From NCBI RefSeq assembly GCF_001761485.1, contig NC_090775.1:3913001-3977000 (forward strand): a DNA stretch of 64,000 nucleotides. Reading direction: 5' to 3'. The notes beneath the pieces are model-generated. The model saw nothing but the letters and a program-made list of their open reading frames with translations. It was not told the DNA's origin and did not search any database. The stretch comes from Yarrowia lipolytica. Lineage: Eukaryota > Ascomycota > Dipodascomycetes > Dipodascales. Below are positions 40,828 through 51,508 of the stretch, one piece after another (within the stretch, counting starts at the first letter, position 1; every line of letters begins with the position of its first letter). The translations under genes and the position numbers were made by a program.

Positions 40828-42090
40828 TCAATTCAGACGCACTCCCTGAACACCCTTGTTAGTAACGCTTGCAATCCAATCTCCCGATGCACTCCAGCAA
40901 ATGTTATTAACTTCGGCCGAGTCCGTGAAGGCCGAGTCCAGATGGTAGTCGCCCGGCACGGCCGTGTTCCACAAGATGATCTGTGAGTCGTCAGACGAAG
41001 ATGCCAACAATCTCTTTCGCTGTCCTCCTACAACCACGCTCTGGGGGCACCATTGGATGGCGTTCACAGGAGCCTGGTGCTGCTGTAGCACGTCTATGGG
41101 CATGCCCGGTTGGCGAATATCCAGAATGAGCACCTTACTCGAGTTGCCTGCAAAAGTAGCCAAAATGTTGCCGTCGTAAGGGCATCCGGCAATTCGCACT
41201 AGAGGCGGTGGTTTGGGCGGGTCGTATATGATTGTAGAATGGTCGAGGGCTCGGAGATCGAAGACTCGGACCGATCCGTCGGCCCCAACCGATGCAAACA
41301 CATCTGTGGACCCCGCTGTGAATTGCACGTCGTAGACCTCTTGGTCGTGGGCAATGAGCTGGGTGCGTGCGGACGATGTATTGAGGTCCCACAGCGTGCA
41401 TGTCGTGTCTATGGATGAAGTGATGATGAGATGTGGCGCGACCTTGTTCCAGTCGAACGAGGTGATAGGCGAAATGGACCCGGACTTGGAGTTGGACAGC
41501 GAACATCGCTGCTGCAAAAACCCTTTGGACGAGTCATACGACCAGATGCGCAGACAGTCACCTGATGTGGCAAACTGGCGCTTTCCCTGAGCATCAAGCC
41601 TTGAGTCCCACGCCAGTTTGGTGCATGGATATGGCACCGATGCTTCTGCCGCCAAGTTGAACGAATTGCCTTCTGTGTGCACCACCTGGATTTTGTTCTT
41701 GGACTCATCGTTGCACGTGCCCACCGCCAGGCACGACATGCCGTCTGCAGCCGGAGTGCTCCAGCTAACTGAGTACAGCGGCATGGTGGACTCGAAATAT
41801 GCAGATCTTCGCGGTAGCTGGTAGTCGCTCGGCGCGTACTTCATCCCTGTAGAAGGAGCGTAGGAGCTAGCCTGGGCAGACTGCTCCCACATGTATGGTT
41901 CTCCTGGAGCCGCCGACGCGCTGTATCTGCTCGTCTTGGCTGCTGTATGAGGTCCCGACGAACCAGCTGTAGCTTCTTCATCGTATGGATTCCACCCAGG
42001 CGGGTATCGCTGCTGCTGGGGCGATATCGGTTGCTGCTGGGCAGTTGAAAAATGCGAGAATGACGACCGCTTTCCTAGAGACGGACGCAT
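40828..42090 (-). CDS. DCAF7/WDR68-type WD40 protein
   Basis: 420 residues from the ATG at 42090. A disordered Gln/Pro/Ser-rich N-terminus (about 1-95) is followed by WD40 repeats. The stretch SSIDTTCTLWDLNTSSARTQLIAHDQEVYDVQF and then FASVGADGSVRVFDLRALDHSTIIYD is the signature of the DCAF7/HAN11/TTG1 family (YPL247C in Saccharomyces). These proteins are adaptors for DYRK-type kinases and Cul4-DDB1 ligases. The last repeats (SSDDSQIILWN, NNICWSASGDWIASVTNKGVQ) close the propeller. The gene is divergent from the E2 gene. Confidence 0.9.
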   Translation of the reverse strand: MRPSLGKRSSFSHFSTAQQQPISPQQQRYPPGWNPYDEEATAGSSGPHTAAKTSRYSASAAPGEPYMWEQSAQASSYAPSTGMKYAPSDYQLPRRSAYFESTMPLYSVSWSTPAADGMSCLAVGTCNDESKNKIQVVHTEGNSFNLAAEASVPYPCTKLAWDSRLDAQGKRQFATSGDCLRIWSYDSSKGFLQQRCSLSNSKSGSISPITSFDWNKVAPHLIITSSIDTTCTLWDLNTSSARTQLIAHDQEVYDVQFTAGSTDVFASVGADGSVRVFDLRALDHSTIIYDPPKPPPLVRIAGCPYDGNILATFAGNSSKVLILDIRQPGMPIDVLQQHQAPVNAIQWCPQSVVVGGQRKRLLASSSDDSQIILWNTAVPGDYHLDSAFTDSAEVNNICWSASGDWIASVTNKGVQGVRLN

Positions 42091-42707
42091 TTCCGGGCCC
42101 TGGTGTGTGATGATGGATGCAATATTGGGGTGAAGGTGGTGTATACCGGGTGCATTTGTTGGTCGTGAACTTTATGGGGTAGCTAGCGCACGACTGAACA
42201 TTGTTAGCTGCCAGTACCAATACGCACACGAACACCGAGAGGAGGACATTGTAGGAACAAGAGTGCTACTGGGAAGAGAAATATAATTTAGAGCTCTGAG
42301 TAGCAGTATAGGAGTTGTTATTAAACTGGAGATCTTGCTGAAGGGGTCATTTCAGGAGTCTGTCACCACGTCATTGGGCACGTGACCAGAACTAGCGGCG
42401 GAAGCACACACGCCAAGATACGAACTTGATCATGATTGGTCATATAAGTACTGTGGCTGTAATTCCTGCCTCTTTCTCCGCACAGAACTGGTTTTGAGTC
42501 TACAGGTATCCTTATCACAAGCCTGACAGTCATGGTACGGACTTGTACCCCGCCCCTCAGCTTACACGTGCATCACCAAGCACACTTGGTAGCTGCAAGA
42601 TAAAGTTGAGCTGGACCTGAGTGAGGATGCACAACCTGTAACCAACACGACCTCAGATTTGTGAGACCACACACATCCTACCCTGCATCCAATAGACAAC
42701 GACCATC
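42091..42707. promoter_or_regulatory. Divergent promoter, WD40 / E2 genes
   Basis: 617 bp between divergent starts, with CACGTGACC near 42378. A CT-rich stretch precedes the E2 start. No gene seen. Confidence 0.5.
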
Positions 42708-43232
42708 ATGTCATACCAACGAAGAATCATGAAGGAGCTGGAACGGCTAAAAACCGCTCCCCCAAACTGTGAGTATCACTACGGACGTTCACCCACTCTT
42801 TTGCGCCTATCATACTGTACTTGTACTAACCCAGCACACATCACACTGGTTGAAGCCAATGACCTGGAAACATGGCAGATAGATTTGGAGGTGAACAATG
42901 ACAACCCGCTGTACACTGGCAAAACGTTCCGACTCCAATTCATCATTGGTCCCAATTATCCGGTGGAAAGCCCCCAGGTGCAATTCATGCCACTGCCAGC
43001 TCGACCCATCCCCATCCACCCTCACATCTACAGTAATGGTCACATTTGCCTGGACATTTTGGGCGACGAATGGACACCGGTCCAGACGGTGGCGTCGGTG
43101 TGCATTTCCCTACAGTCCATGCTAGGAAGTAACGACAGAGACGAACGACCTCCGGATGACGAACGATACATCAAGCATGCCCCCAAGAACCCCAAACAGA
43201 CTCGTTTCGTTTATCATGATGACACCGTCTAA
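42708..43232 (+). CDS. UBE2W-type ubiquitin-conjugating enzyme (spliced)
   Basis: Exons 42708-42768 and 42835-43232 join as T|CA to give 152 residues, the size of human UBE2W (151). The UBC fold is clear: helix 1 MSYQRRIMKELERLKTAPP, beta sheet YTGKTFRLQFIIGPNYPVESP, the catalytic HPHIYSNGHICLDIL with Cys92, then DEWTPVQTVASVCISLQSML. The C-terminal RPPDDERYIK...NPKQTRFVYHDDTV matches UBE2W, whose members can ubiquitinate N-terminal alpha-amino groups. The intron (66 nt, GTGAGT to TACTAACCCAG) is a multiple of three and holds no stop, so an unspliced mRNA would still code for a 174-residue form with 22 extra residues near position 21. Confidence 0.9.
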   Translation: MSYQRRIMKELERLKTAPPNCEYHYGRSPTLLRLSYCTCTNPAHITLVEANDLETWQIDLEVNNDNPLYTGKTFRLQFIIGPNYPVESPQVQFMPLPARPIPIHPHIYSNGHICLDILGDEWTPVQTVASVCISLQSMLGSNDRDERPPDDERYIKHAPKNPKQTRFVYHDDTV

Positions 43233-43418
43233 CCTACTAACTAAGAACATATAAATGCGCAACTATCTCGTTTCTTGTACAAATACACTTGTTACACATC
43301 CACGCACACCTGTTCTAAATCATATATTCATATTCAATAAATCAATGCAAAAAATGTAATGCAAATGTAATGCAATAACATGTCTGCCCGTTATTTCAGT
43401 ATTGTAGGCAGCATAGTA

Positions 43419-46400
43419 TCATGACGTGTATGCAAACTTGTCCTTCAACGACGTGGCTCCACCCTTGGAAACCCCTCTGTTGACCTTTAAGGACTCCCTC
43501 TCCTGCTTCAGCAGCTTCAGAGCTGGAGCAAACACCACAAACAACTGCTTGTGGTCCGGAAGAAGAGTCGCAAACTCGCTGTAGCTAGTGGGCAACTCAT
43601 ACGACAGCACCTCCAGCACATCCTCGCTGCACACACTGGAAGGCCGGGTGAGGTTCTGCTCGTTGCAGTGATCAGACCGCACCTCCTCTAATCGCTTGTA
43701 GGCCTCTCCTTGGTGTCTCTGGGTCAATGCGGCCTCCGAAAGTGGCCTGTCAAAGAAGCTAGAAGTCGATTTGTTGTTTGAGATCGGAGTGGTTTTGGTA
43801 GCGGTTGTGGCTGCACTGCCAGCGGGTTTAGGAGCAGCAGGTTTGCTGCTAGTGCTGGAATCGGATGTCAGGTTGATGGTAGCTGTGGTCTTGACCCTGG
43901 AAGGGGTTTTGGAAGCAGTAGTTCTCTGGAGGCCAGCTCCATTGAGGGTCCGAGCCACCGGCTTCTTCGCAGTTGTGGGAGTGCTCGTCTTGGTCACTCT
44001 GTTTTTTATACTGGAAGTGGCCGTGGTGGTCAGAAGAGCAGCACGGCTTCGAGAAGTTGGTTTGGGATTGGGTTGAGCGTACGCTCCTGAGGGAGTGAGG
44101 GGATCCAGAGAGTTGGTCCTTCTCGCAAACGAACTGGCTGTTTCGAAACCCATAGGCTCGCCTTCGGGGCGACTGTTCGTCCGATTGAGACCAGGCACGG
44201 TCTTTTTGCTGCCAGTGTCATGAACATGAGTGACAATTGTCACCTCCTCGTTGCCCTGTAACACGTCTCGCCACAAAGAGTCCGGTCGGAGATACGTACA
44301 TGCGAATCCGGACTTGTTTCTCTCTGTGTGTGCCCTCAACGCCTTCATCAGAATCAGTTTGGTGATAATTCGTTCCAACGTCGTCTTGTCGTACACCTTA
44401 CCTGTACCGTACCCTGCCAATTCGTTGTGACCCAGATCCTTAACCTTCTTCGTTGCTGAACCTCGTATCAAGTCACCGCAGTAGGCCACAGTGATGTTTT
44501 GGTTATCCTGGGTGGCGGCGGAAACCAATTTGATGATATTCTTAGCCACATCAGTCACATCTCTGGTCTCCCGAGTGTATTCATGGCCATACTGACAGTT
44601 GTCACACGAGTTTCGACAGAGCTTAGGATCGAACGTTTCGTTGAAGTACCGCAGCACCTGCACTCGTCGACAATCAACTCTGTTCTCACAGTAGTTAATG
44701 ACACCCTGCATCAGCTCTCGGTGGTGAGTACGCTGACGTTGGGTCAACGCCCAGTCTACTTTGCCGTTCTCACCCAGAAACTCATCGTTGGCAATGTTGA
44801 ACAGCATTTGCCGGGCATCCTTCTGGCTGAAGTACACAATGCATTTGGAAGGAAGCCCGTCTCGACCAGCTCGGCCAGTCTCCTGGTAGTATCCCTCCAT
44901 GTTTCGAGGCACAGTGCAGTGGATGACGTATCGCACATCAGCCTTATCGATACCCATTCCAAACGCAATGGTAGCACAAACAACCTGAATTTTGCCAGAT
45001 TGCCAGTTGCCCTGCACGTATGTTCGCTGCTCTGTCTCCATTCCAGCATGGTAGAAATCAGCCTTGATTCCAGCTTCCTTTAAAAACTCAGATGTGGTCT
45101 CACACAGTTTCTTGGAGTGGCAATAAATAATGCCTGTTTGTCCTCTGTAGCGGCCTCGCAGCATATCTGTAATCTCCTGTTGAAAGTTCTTTGTCTTCAA
45201 CCGCACCTCGTAGTAGAGATTAGGTCGGTTGAACGACTGCTTGAAGAACCGCCTGTTAGGTCGAAGACAGCCCTGAATGTCCATACGTACCTTTTCGTTG
45301 GCAGTAGCTGTCAGAGCCATTATAGGAACGCCGGGAAGACGAGACTTCACATTTACTAGAGCCTTGTAATCGGGACGGAAGTCGTGACCCCAGGAAGAAA
45401 CACAATGGGCCTCGTCAATGACGATTCGAGCTAGCCGATTCTGCTCATGCAGCTTATGAAGTGTGTTCTGCATGATGTTGCTTTGCTGAAACATCTCGGG
45501 GGAAACATAGAGCAGTGCAATATCACCACTGGAAAGGGCTGCCAACGACTGCTTACGTTCCTGTACAGATTGTGACGAATTGAACATGGCACAAGAGATG
45601 TTCTTAGCAGTAAGAGCTTCGGTCTGGTCCTTCATGAGCGAAATAAGAGGCGAAATGACCACAGAAAGTCCCCGTGTCTTGCCACCGTTCACCAGGGCTG
45701 GCAATTGGTAGCAGAGAGACTTTCCTCCGCCTGTAGGCATGAGAACAAGCACATCATCACCGTTCAAAGTGGCATTAATTGCATGAAGCTGGTTAGCGCG
45801 GAATTCATTGAGCATGAACCGTTCGCGTAATACCTTGTAAACCTCCTGTGTCCACGGGTACTCGTCTTCCTCGATCGCAACACACTCTTCTGAGCCATCA
45901 GAGAGGTCCAGGTCGTCGCCAATACCGATCCCAATGTCGAGGATACCCTGTGTGGACGCCCCAACCTCGCGTCGGTTGCCCACCTTGTCCAGGGCCTCGT
46001 CAAAGTCCATATCGTCGTCAGCCAAGCTGAATCTGGTAGGAGAAGATGATGGAAACAACGTTCTGCCGGGTCCGAATGGGTTAAGAGCAGAAGAGTCGGG
46101 GTCTCTATCTTCTCTATTGGGACTCTGGACTTGAATCACTGAGAAATCAGACTCGAAATCGTCACTATCGATCTCAATGGGTTCGGATTCATGATGAGAT
46201 GCCTCTATAGGTTTCCTGGGGGTGACACTAGGAGGCGCCAGAGGCTTCTGGAAATTTTCCTGAGCATCACTGAACGACATGCTATCGTTACACTCGTCGT
46301 CAGAGTCGTTTTTGGCCATATCAAGCTCGAGTTCCAGGTCCAGATCAATGTCGTCCATGTCGAAGTCGGACAGACTTTTCTTCTGTTGCGGTTCCTCTTT

Positions 46401-47321
46401 CTTTTCCTTACCTGTTTGTTTTTCGGGTAGCTCCAATATTTCGTCGTCGGGTTCCGAGTCAGAGACAACTTGTGGAGAGTCGGCCCTGCTGTTTGGGCGT
46501 GCTGGCGTGTCAGGTACCTGGGTAAGAGTATCTCTATCAAAGGCAGATGTGTCGGGTTTCAGAGCTGCCTCCAGCTCGTCAATCTGTGCTAGCAGCAGCA
46601 CATCTTGTGGTCGATGCCGGAGCTTTCTATACAGTTGCAGCAACTCCATCAGTTCTGCATTTGTAGGGATGGCTGATGGTGGTCGTAAAGCTTTGGGGGT
46701 TGCAAGAACAGACGGCATAGTGCATGGGATGGTTGTGGCTGTTGCTGTGCGTAGAGCCTTCCTTGCAATAGGTGCGGGAAGGTCATCGGATGAGAGATTA
46801 AAGTCCGACAGCTCCGAGAACTCCGAGAACTCATCAGGGAAAGGTTTCGATTGACTGGGCACTGATTTTGCCACCGGTGCTGCAATGTTGGGTCTTTGCG
46901 CCGTAGCGTGGGTCTCTGGCGATGTTTCCGACCCTGCAGATGACATCAGTGTGACCGATCTAGCAGCCTTCTGTGGCCCTGCTATCGTTGGCCTCATGTC
47001 GTTTGTGTTTGATGCTGTCGCTTGTTTCTGTGGTTGAGGATGTGTCTGTGTCCGCATGGGCTGTGTGGTTGACCTTGGGCCGACAGATGTCGCGTCTGGC
47101 TTGTTTTTCGGTATGCCTGTGATGCTACTCTCAGCTCCGTCCCCCACGCCACCGGATGACTGTATTCGTTTGGCGGTCGGAGACTTTGGGCGATTGGCAG
47201 AGATGCGTTTCAGAGGTCGATTGGGAGGGGGTTTGGGCACGTTCCCCTCGTTCTTCAGTAGCCACTCCTTGTGTATGTCGAGGTTGTTTTTAAATCGCAG
47301 TGTACCTTGCACGACCACCAT
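43419..47321 (-). CDS. SGS1: Sgs1 RecQ-family DNA helicase
   Basis: 3'-5' DNA helicase of the BLM/Sgs1 group, acting with Top3-Rmi1 on recombination and fork intermediates in the nucleus. 1300 residues from the ATG at 47321. N-terminal 490 residues are disordered and acidic, with Ser/Asp clusters; the opening (LRFKNNLDIHKEWLLKN) resembles the Top3-binding start of Sgs1. Helicase core: Walker A MPTGGGKSLCYQ (about 527), DEAH box (about 637, VIDEAHCVSSWGHDFRPDY), motif VI ETGRAGRDG. The RQC zinc site (CRNSCDNC, about 905) follows, then a disordered Ser/Thr-rich stretch and a C-terminal HRDC-like domain (EDVLEVLSYELPTSYSEFATLLP). Saccharomyces Sgs1 has 1447 residues. Confidence 0.93.
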   Translation of the reverse strand: MVVVQGTLRFKNNLDIHKEWLLKNEGNVPKPPPNRPLKRISANRPKSPTAKRIQSSGGVGDGAESSITGIPKNKPDATSVGPRSTTQPMRTQTHPQPQKQATASNTNDMRPTIAGPQKAARSVTLMSSAGSETSPETHATAQRPNIAAPVAKSVPSQSKPFPDEFSEFSELSDFNLSSDDLPAPIARKALRTATATTIPCTMPSVLATPKALRPPSAIPTNAELMELLQLYRKLRHRPQDVLLLAQIDELEAALKPDTSAFDRDTLTQVPDTPARPNSRADSPQVVSDSEPDDEILELPEKQTGKEKKEEPQQKKSLSDFDMDDIDLDLELELDMAKNDSDDECNDSMSFSDAQENFQKPLAPPSVTPRKPIEASHHESEPIEIDSDDFESDFSVIQVQSPNREDRDPDSSALNPFGPGRTLFPSSSPTRFSLADDDMDFDEALDKVGNRREVGASTQGILDIGIGIGDDLDLSDGSEECVAIEEDEYPWTQEVYKVLRERFMLNEFRANQLHAINATLNGDDVLVLMPTGGGKSLCYQLPALVNGGKTRGLSVVISPLISLMKDQTEALTAKNISCAMFNSSQSVQERKQSLAALSSGDIALLYVSPEMFQQSNIMQNTLHKLHEQNRLARIVIDEAHCVSSWGHDFRPDYKALVNVKSRLPGVPIMALTATANEKVRMDIQGCLRPNRRFFKQSFNRPNLYYEVRLKTKNFQQEITDMLRGRYRGQTGIIYCHSKKLCETTSEFLKEAGIKADFYHAGMETEQRTYVQGNWQSGKIQVVCATIAFGMGIDKADVRYVIHCTVPRNMEGYYQETGRAGRDGLPSKCIVYFSQKDARQMLFNIANDEFLGENGKVDWALTQRQRTHHRELMQGVINYCENRVDCRRVQVLRYFNETFDPKLCRNSCDNCQYGHEYTRETRDVTDVAKNIIKLVSAATQDNQNITVAYCGDLIRGSATKKVKDLGHNELAGYGTGKVYDKTTLERIITKLILMKALRAHTERNKSGFACTYLRPDSLWRDVLQGNEEVTIVTHVHDTGSKKTVPGLNRTNSRPEGEPMGFETASSFARRTNSLDPLTPSGAYAQPNPKPTSRSRAALLTTTATSSIKNRVTKTSTPTTAKKPVARTLNGAGLQRTTASKTPSRVKTTATINLTSDSSTSSKPAAPKPAGSAATTATKTTPISNNKSTSSFFDRPLSEAALTQRHQGEAYKRLEEVRSDHCNEQNLTRPSSVCSEDVLEVLSYELPTSYSEFATLLPDHKQLFVVFAPALKLLKQERESLKVNRGVSKGGATSLKDKFAYTS

Positions 47322-49064
47322 TTGCCTTGACTGTGAGGGTGTCAGTGGCTTACAGTACCTTCTATCGCGATATCAGAGTGTAGGTTTAGGGTTGTACGCG
47401 ACCTTTCGTGAGCTGCTAAAGTAAACAAGTTTTGGCTTCAATGCATGTGAGCTGCACTGAGGGTGTGTGTGAGTGATCTGGTACCAGACAATCGATAGTA
47501 GGAGAACATGGTGATTAATGGGTGGAAGGGGGATGCGGGGGTTGGCACAGATGTTGTGTTATGTTCGATGTTGGGTTGTTCATCAGACTTATCCCCTTCT
47601 GTTATGTTGATGTATTATAAGTACAAGTATATACAGTAGGCACGTTAAATCGGAACCATATAGAGGCTGAGACGGCGCCTCAGAGATACAAGTACTGCCA
47701 AAGCACATAACAACAGCTGACCACACGATGCTAGGCTCACAAGTACATATACTGTACTGTAATGCACTTGTACAAGTAGCTAGAACGACACTGCTGTTCG
47801 ACGTGCAACGCGATCATAACCTGTCGGCTTCATGAAGAGACACGAACTCAAATATGCACCATGAAATAACGCGTCCCCATGTACTTGCCCGTGTACGTGT
47901 CATGTTGTGGATAAAAAAGTACCATTCACGACTACAGATCACCAGGCAAGACACAGGAATGTGAAAAATGCCTGATCACATATAGTTTTCTGTACTATAC
48001 TGTGTGTTCCAGACTTCCTCACCCTCCTACGAGTTCGAGTACGACTACGACTGGCACATCATGATACTCGTACAATTACTGTAGAAAACTTCGACTCAGA
48101 TCTTCAACATCAGGTTTACACATATTAACAGAGAGGAGTACCAGTACTTGTAGAAAAGGCTACATAACACACGTGCAGGACGGTAAAAAGCACAAGACCA
48201 CACAAGATGCGATGGTCTATACTCTGTCCGACCTCTCGTACACTTTCAGGCGTTTCCAACCAACTATCTTCAACCTCGCTCCACTCTCACTCACTCCTGG
48301 TAGAGTTTCGGGGCTCCCATTCATTGTAAATTTTCTATCACGTTGTTATAAGGAGTCCTTCGGCGATGAGTGATACGAACAAACCGAATGACATAAATAG
48401 AGCTGAACAAAGAACCAGACAAGAATACTTCATTGTTCCCCCAATCGCGTGAACGGATAATTGTGTACATCCATGCACGCTGTCCGGCTCTACTCCGACT
48501 CGCTGTCATTTTCCCCCACATTAACTTTAGAAACTTTCTGGAGCAAACTGCAGGACGGATGTCCGGATCGCGCTATGGAGCTACAGTAGCAGTTACAGGC
48601 AACTAGTGGGTATACGTAATCACGAGAAAGCAGGCTCAATCGATCCAATTGGGGTACATAGAAGCAACCAGCACTTCTTGACGGTCACTTCCCACCAAAA
48701 ATGTTGCCGTAAACCACCCAGTTCTTCCGCCAACAACCGCTCACACATTTACCATGTGATTTTGGCAGGCTTAAACTTTGAGTGGGGATCATGTAGGCCG
48801 TCAAGGTGATCAGTCAGGCGTGCCCGTGACTGCTGAACCAGCCGAGCCGGAGATTTTTCTAGGATGAATCACACATGACTACAAATCTCCTGACTCAATT
48901 AGGCGGACAAACACAATTTTCCGAACTGCGGTTCCCCCCAAACTCGACAAAGAAGGACCGTGCCTGGAGAAAGCCGAGTCGGAAAACTCTAAGGAAGTGT
49001 TTGACTCCAAGCCCTATTTAACACGAGCGGTTGCTGATTCGGTCACTAAAAAACAAGTGCAAAA
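47322..49064. promoter_or_regulatory. Divergent promoter, SGS1 / ICL2
   Basis: 1.74 kb without a convincing ORF. GTAC-rich words at about 47745-47780 and CTACAAGTA-type words nearby. Just before ICL2 there is a CCCTATTTAAC TATA-like site near 49013, about 50 bp upstream of the ATG. Confidence 0.5.
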
Positions 49065-50762
49065 ATGCTTCGAACACGATTCATCAACAGCGTCAACAGC
49101 GCACGAGCAATGTCTCGAAACATCAACACCCTGTCGCAATTCCCTTACCCCACCCTTCAGCAAGAGGAGAGCTTCTTCAAGAGCCAGGTCGAGGACATTG
49201 AAAAGTGGTGGGCCTCTCCTAGATATGAGGGCATCAAGCGACCCTACACCGCCGAGAAGGTGGCCATCCACCGAGGTACTCTCCCCCAGACCTACGCATC
49301 TTCCGTCCAGGCCGAGAAGCTCTTCAACATCTTCACCGAGCGAGGCAAGCAGGGTCTTCCTGTCCACACAACCGGTTCTGTCGACCCCGTCCAGATGACA
49401 CAGAGCGCACCTCATCAGGAGGTGGTTTACATTTCCGGCTGGGCCTGTTCGTCCCTGTTGACTACCACCAACGAGGTGTCACCTGATTTCGGAGACTACC
49501 CTTACGACACCGTTCCCAACCAGGTTGATCGAATCTTCCGAGCCCAGGGTCTTCACGACAAGAAGGCGTGGCACGAGTGGATGTCTCTGTCCCACGAGGA
49601 GCGAGTCAAGCGAGACCAGGAGGGCAAGGGCCGAATCGATTACCTGCGACCCATCATTGCCGACGCTGACACCGGCCACGGCGGTCTGTCTGCCGTTATG
49701 AAGCTGGCCAAGCTTTTTGCCGAGCGAGGCGCTGCTGCCATCCATCTCGAGGACCAGCTGCACGGCGGTAAGAAGTGCGGTCACCTTGCTGGCAAGGTCA
49801 TTGTGCCCACCGGCTCTCACATTTCCCGACTCAATGCCACCCGAATGCAATGGGACATCATGGGCTGCTCCAACCTGGTGATTGCCCGAACCGATTCCGA
49901 GTCTGCCAAGCTGCTTTCTTCTGCTGCCGATCCCTCCGACCACGAGTACATCCTCGGTGTCGTCAAGCCCATCAAGCCCCTGGCCGAGGTCCTCCTCACC
50001 GCCGAGGCCAACGGCGCCACTGCCGATATGGTCAACAAGCTCGAGCTCGAGTGGACCAAGGAGGCCGAGATGATGACCTACGACGAGGCCGTGCAGCGAG
50101 CCCTGACCGAGGCCGGCAAGTCCGACAAGATCGAGGAGTACCTGACCAAGGCCAAGGGCAAGTCCAACTTTGAGGCCCGACAGATTGCCGACGAGCTGGC
50201 CGGCAAGCACATTTTCTTCGACTGGGACGCTCCCAAGACCCGGGAGGGCCACTACCATGTCCAGTGCGGCATTGAGCCTGCCATCAAGCGAGCTCTGGCC
50301 TTTGCTCCTTACGCCGATCTCATCTGGCTCGAGACCAAGACCCCCGACCTTGCCCAGGCCCAGGCCTTTGCCAAGCGAATCCGAGAGAAGTTCCCCGGCA
50401 AGTGGCTGGTGTACAACCTGTCACCTTCCTTCAACTGGTCTGCCCATGGCTACTCCGACGAGCAGCTGAAGTCGTTTGTGTGGGACCTGGCCAAGTCTGG
50501 CTTTGTCATGCAGCTCATCTCTCTGGCCGGCCTGCACTCCAACGCCGTCGCCACCCATGAGCTCTCCACCCGATTCAAGACCGAGGGAATGAAGGCATAC
50601 GTGGACCTTGTCCAGCGAAAGGAGAAGGAGCTTGGATGTGACGTCCTGACCCACCAGAAGTGGTCCGGTGCCAACTACCTGGACTCCATCATCTCCACTG
50701 TCCAGTCCGGATCTTCCGGCACCTCTTCCACCGGTGGCGACTCCACCGAGAACCAGTTTTAA
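49065..50762 (+). CDS. ICL2: 2-methylisocitrate lyase, mitochondrial (Icl2)
   Basis: Cleaves 2-methylisocitrate to pyruvate and succinate in the methylcitrate cycle, the mitochondrial route for propionyl-CoA from odd-chain fatty acids and some amino acids. 565 residues from the ATG at 49065. The N-terminus ([20 protein letters not shown]) is a basic presequence. The lyase signature KKCGH is at 236-240 (Cys238), within [31 protein letters not shown]. The local pattern ([32 protein letters not shown]) follows yeast Icl2 rather than glyoxysomal Icl1. It ends in a Ser/Gly/Thr-rich tail ([17 protein letters not shown]) with no SKL peroxisome signal. Strong codon bias points to high expression. Confidence 0.92.
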   Translation: MLRTRFINSVNSARAMSRNINTLSQFPYPTLQQEESFFKSQVEDIEKWWASPRYEGIKRPYTAEKVAIHRGTLPQTYASSVQAEKLFNIFTERGKQGLPVHTTGSVDPVQMTQSAPHQEVVYISGWACSSLLTTTNEVSPDFGDYPYDTVPNQVDRIFRAQGLHDKKAWHEWMSLSHEERVKRDQEGKGRIDYLRPIIADADTGHGGLSAVMKLAKLFAERGAAAIHLEDQLHGGKKCGHLAGKVIVPTGSHISRLNATRMQWDIMGCSNLVIARTDSESAKLLSSAADPSDHEYILGVVKPIKPLAEVLLTAEANGATADMVNKLELEWTKEAEMMTYDEAVQRALTEAGKSDKIEEYLTKAKGKSNFEARQIADELAGKHIFFDWDAPKTREGHYHVQCGIEPAIKRALAFAPYADLIWLETKTPDLAQAQAFAKRIREKFPGKWLVYNLSPSFNWSAHGYSDEQLKSFVWDLAKSGFVMQLISLAGLHSNAVATHELSTRFKTEGMKAYVDLVQRKEKELGCDVLTHQKWSGANYLDSIISTVQSGSSGTSSTGGDSTENQF

Positions 50763-51508
50763 GCATGGTACGATGTGTAACTAGCTAACTGGATGAAAGA
50801 ACGGCAAACTGAACTTCCAAAGGAAGTGTTTGTCCATGTAATTAACGATGACTTATTAAAGAACTGTGCGATAATTGTAACCTAGAATCGCTCGTAGTAA
50901 TGTAATAATGTGGTATATCAATCCATAATTATGTACAGTACAGTACAGTACAGTACCCGTACTTGTACCATGTATGTGCTGTATATACGAGTATAATGTA
51001 TTACAAGTACATACTGTACTCGTAGTAGTACTACAAATCATTTCTTCAGTAGGAATAAAGCATTGTCGCCAGCAGTCAGTCATCAGCAAACATAGCCGAC
51101 ATAGTTGTGCCGGGTAGGTTAAATAGACTGATTAATAAATGATTCACCACAACAACAACCAAAGAGCCAAATACTGTACACCATATTGTACCCACACATC
51201 GTGATCGTACGTGAAAATGCACTCAGAAACATGATTAGTAAGCTAACTTTATCACACGACCATGGTGATTGTGGTTAATTGGCGTGATATAGTATTTGGG
51301 TCGAAAACAAAGGGAGGACATACAACTCAATTTGATCCGTTTGGTATTCTCCTGAGTCTTTATTTTTCGAATCAATTTTTTTGATCTTTCATCTCCATTG
51401 GTTACAGGAACTCTCTCTCCTCTCACTCTTCAGTTCCATGTCCCAAACTCCTCGAATCAAATAAAGTTGTCTCAAAATTTCACCTCTTGAAACCTGGTTT
51501 CAACAACA
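50763..51508. other. Intergenic, ICL2 3' end and OXA1 promoter
   Basis: 746 bp. It holds a TACAG tandem tract at about 50933-50956 and GTAC-rich words to 51030. No gene seen. Confidence 0.5.
50933..50956. repeat. TACAG tandem tract
   Basis: Four or more TACAG units (GTACAGTACAGTACAG pattern), then CCGTACTTGTACC. Part of the GTAC-rich word family. Confidence 0.75.

Noticed and set aside
49065-50762. Glyoxysomal isocitrate lyase (ICL1)
   Set aside because: Mitochondrial presequence, Icl2-type residues around KKCGH, no SKL end, and no 5' intron.
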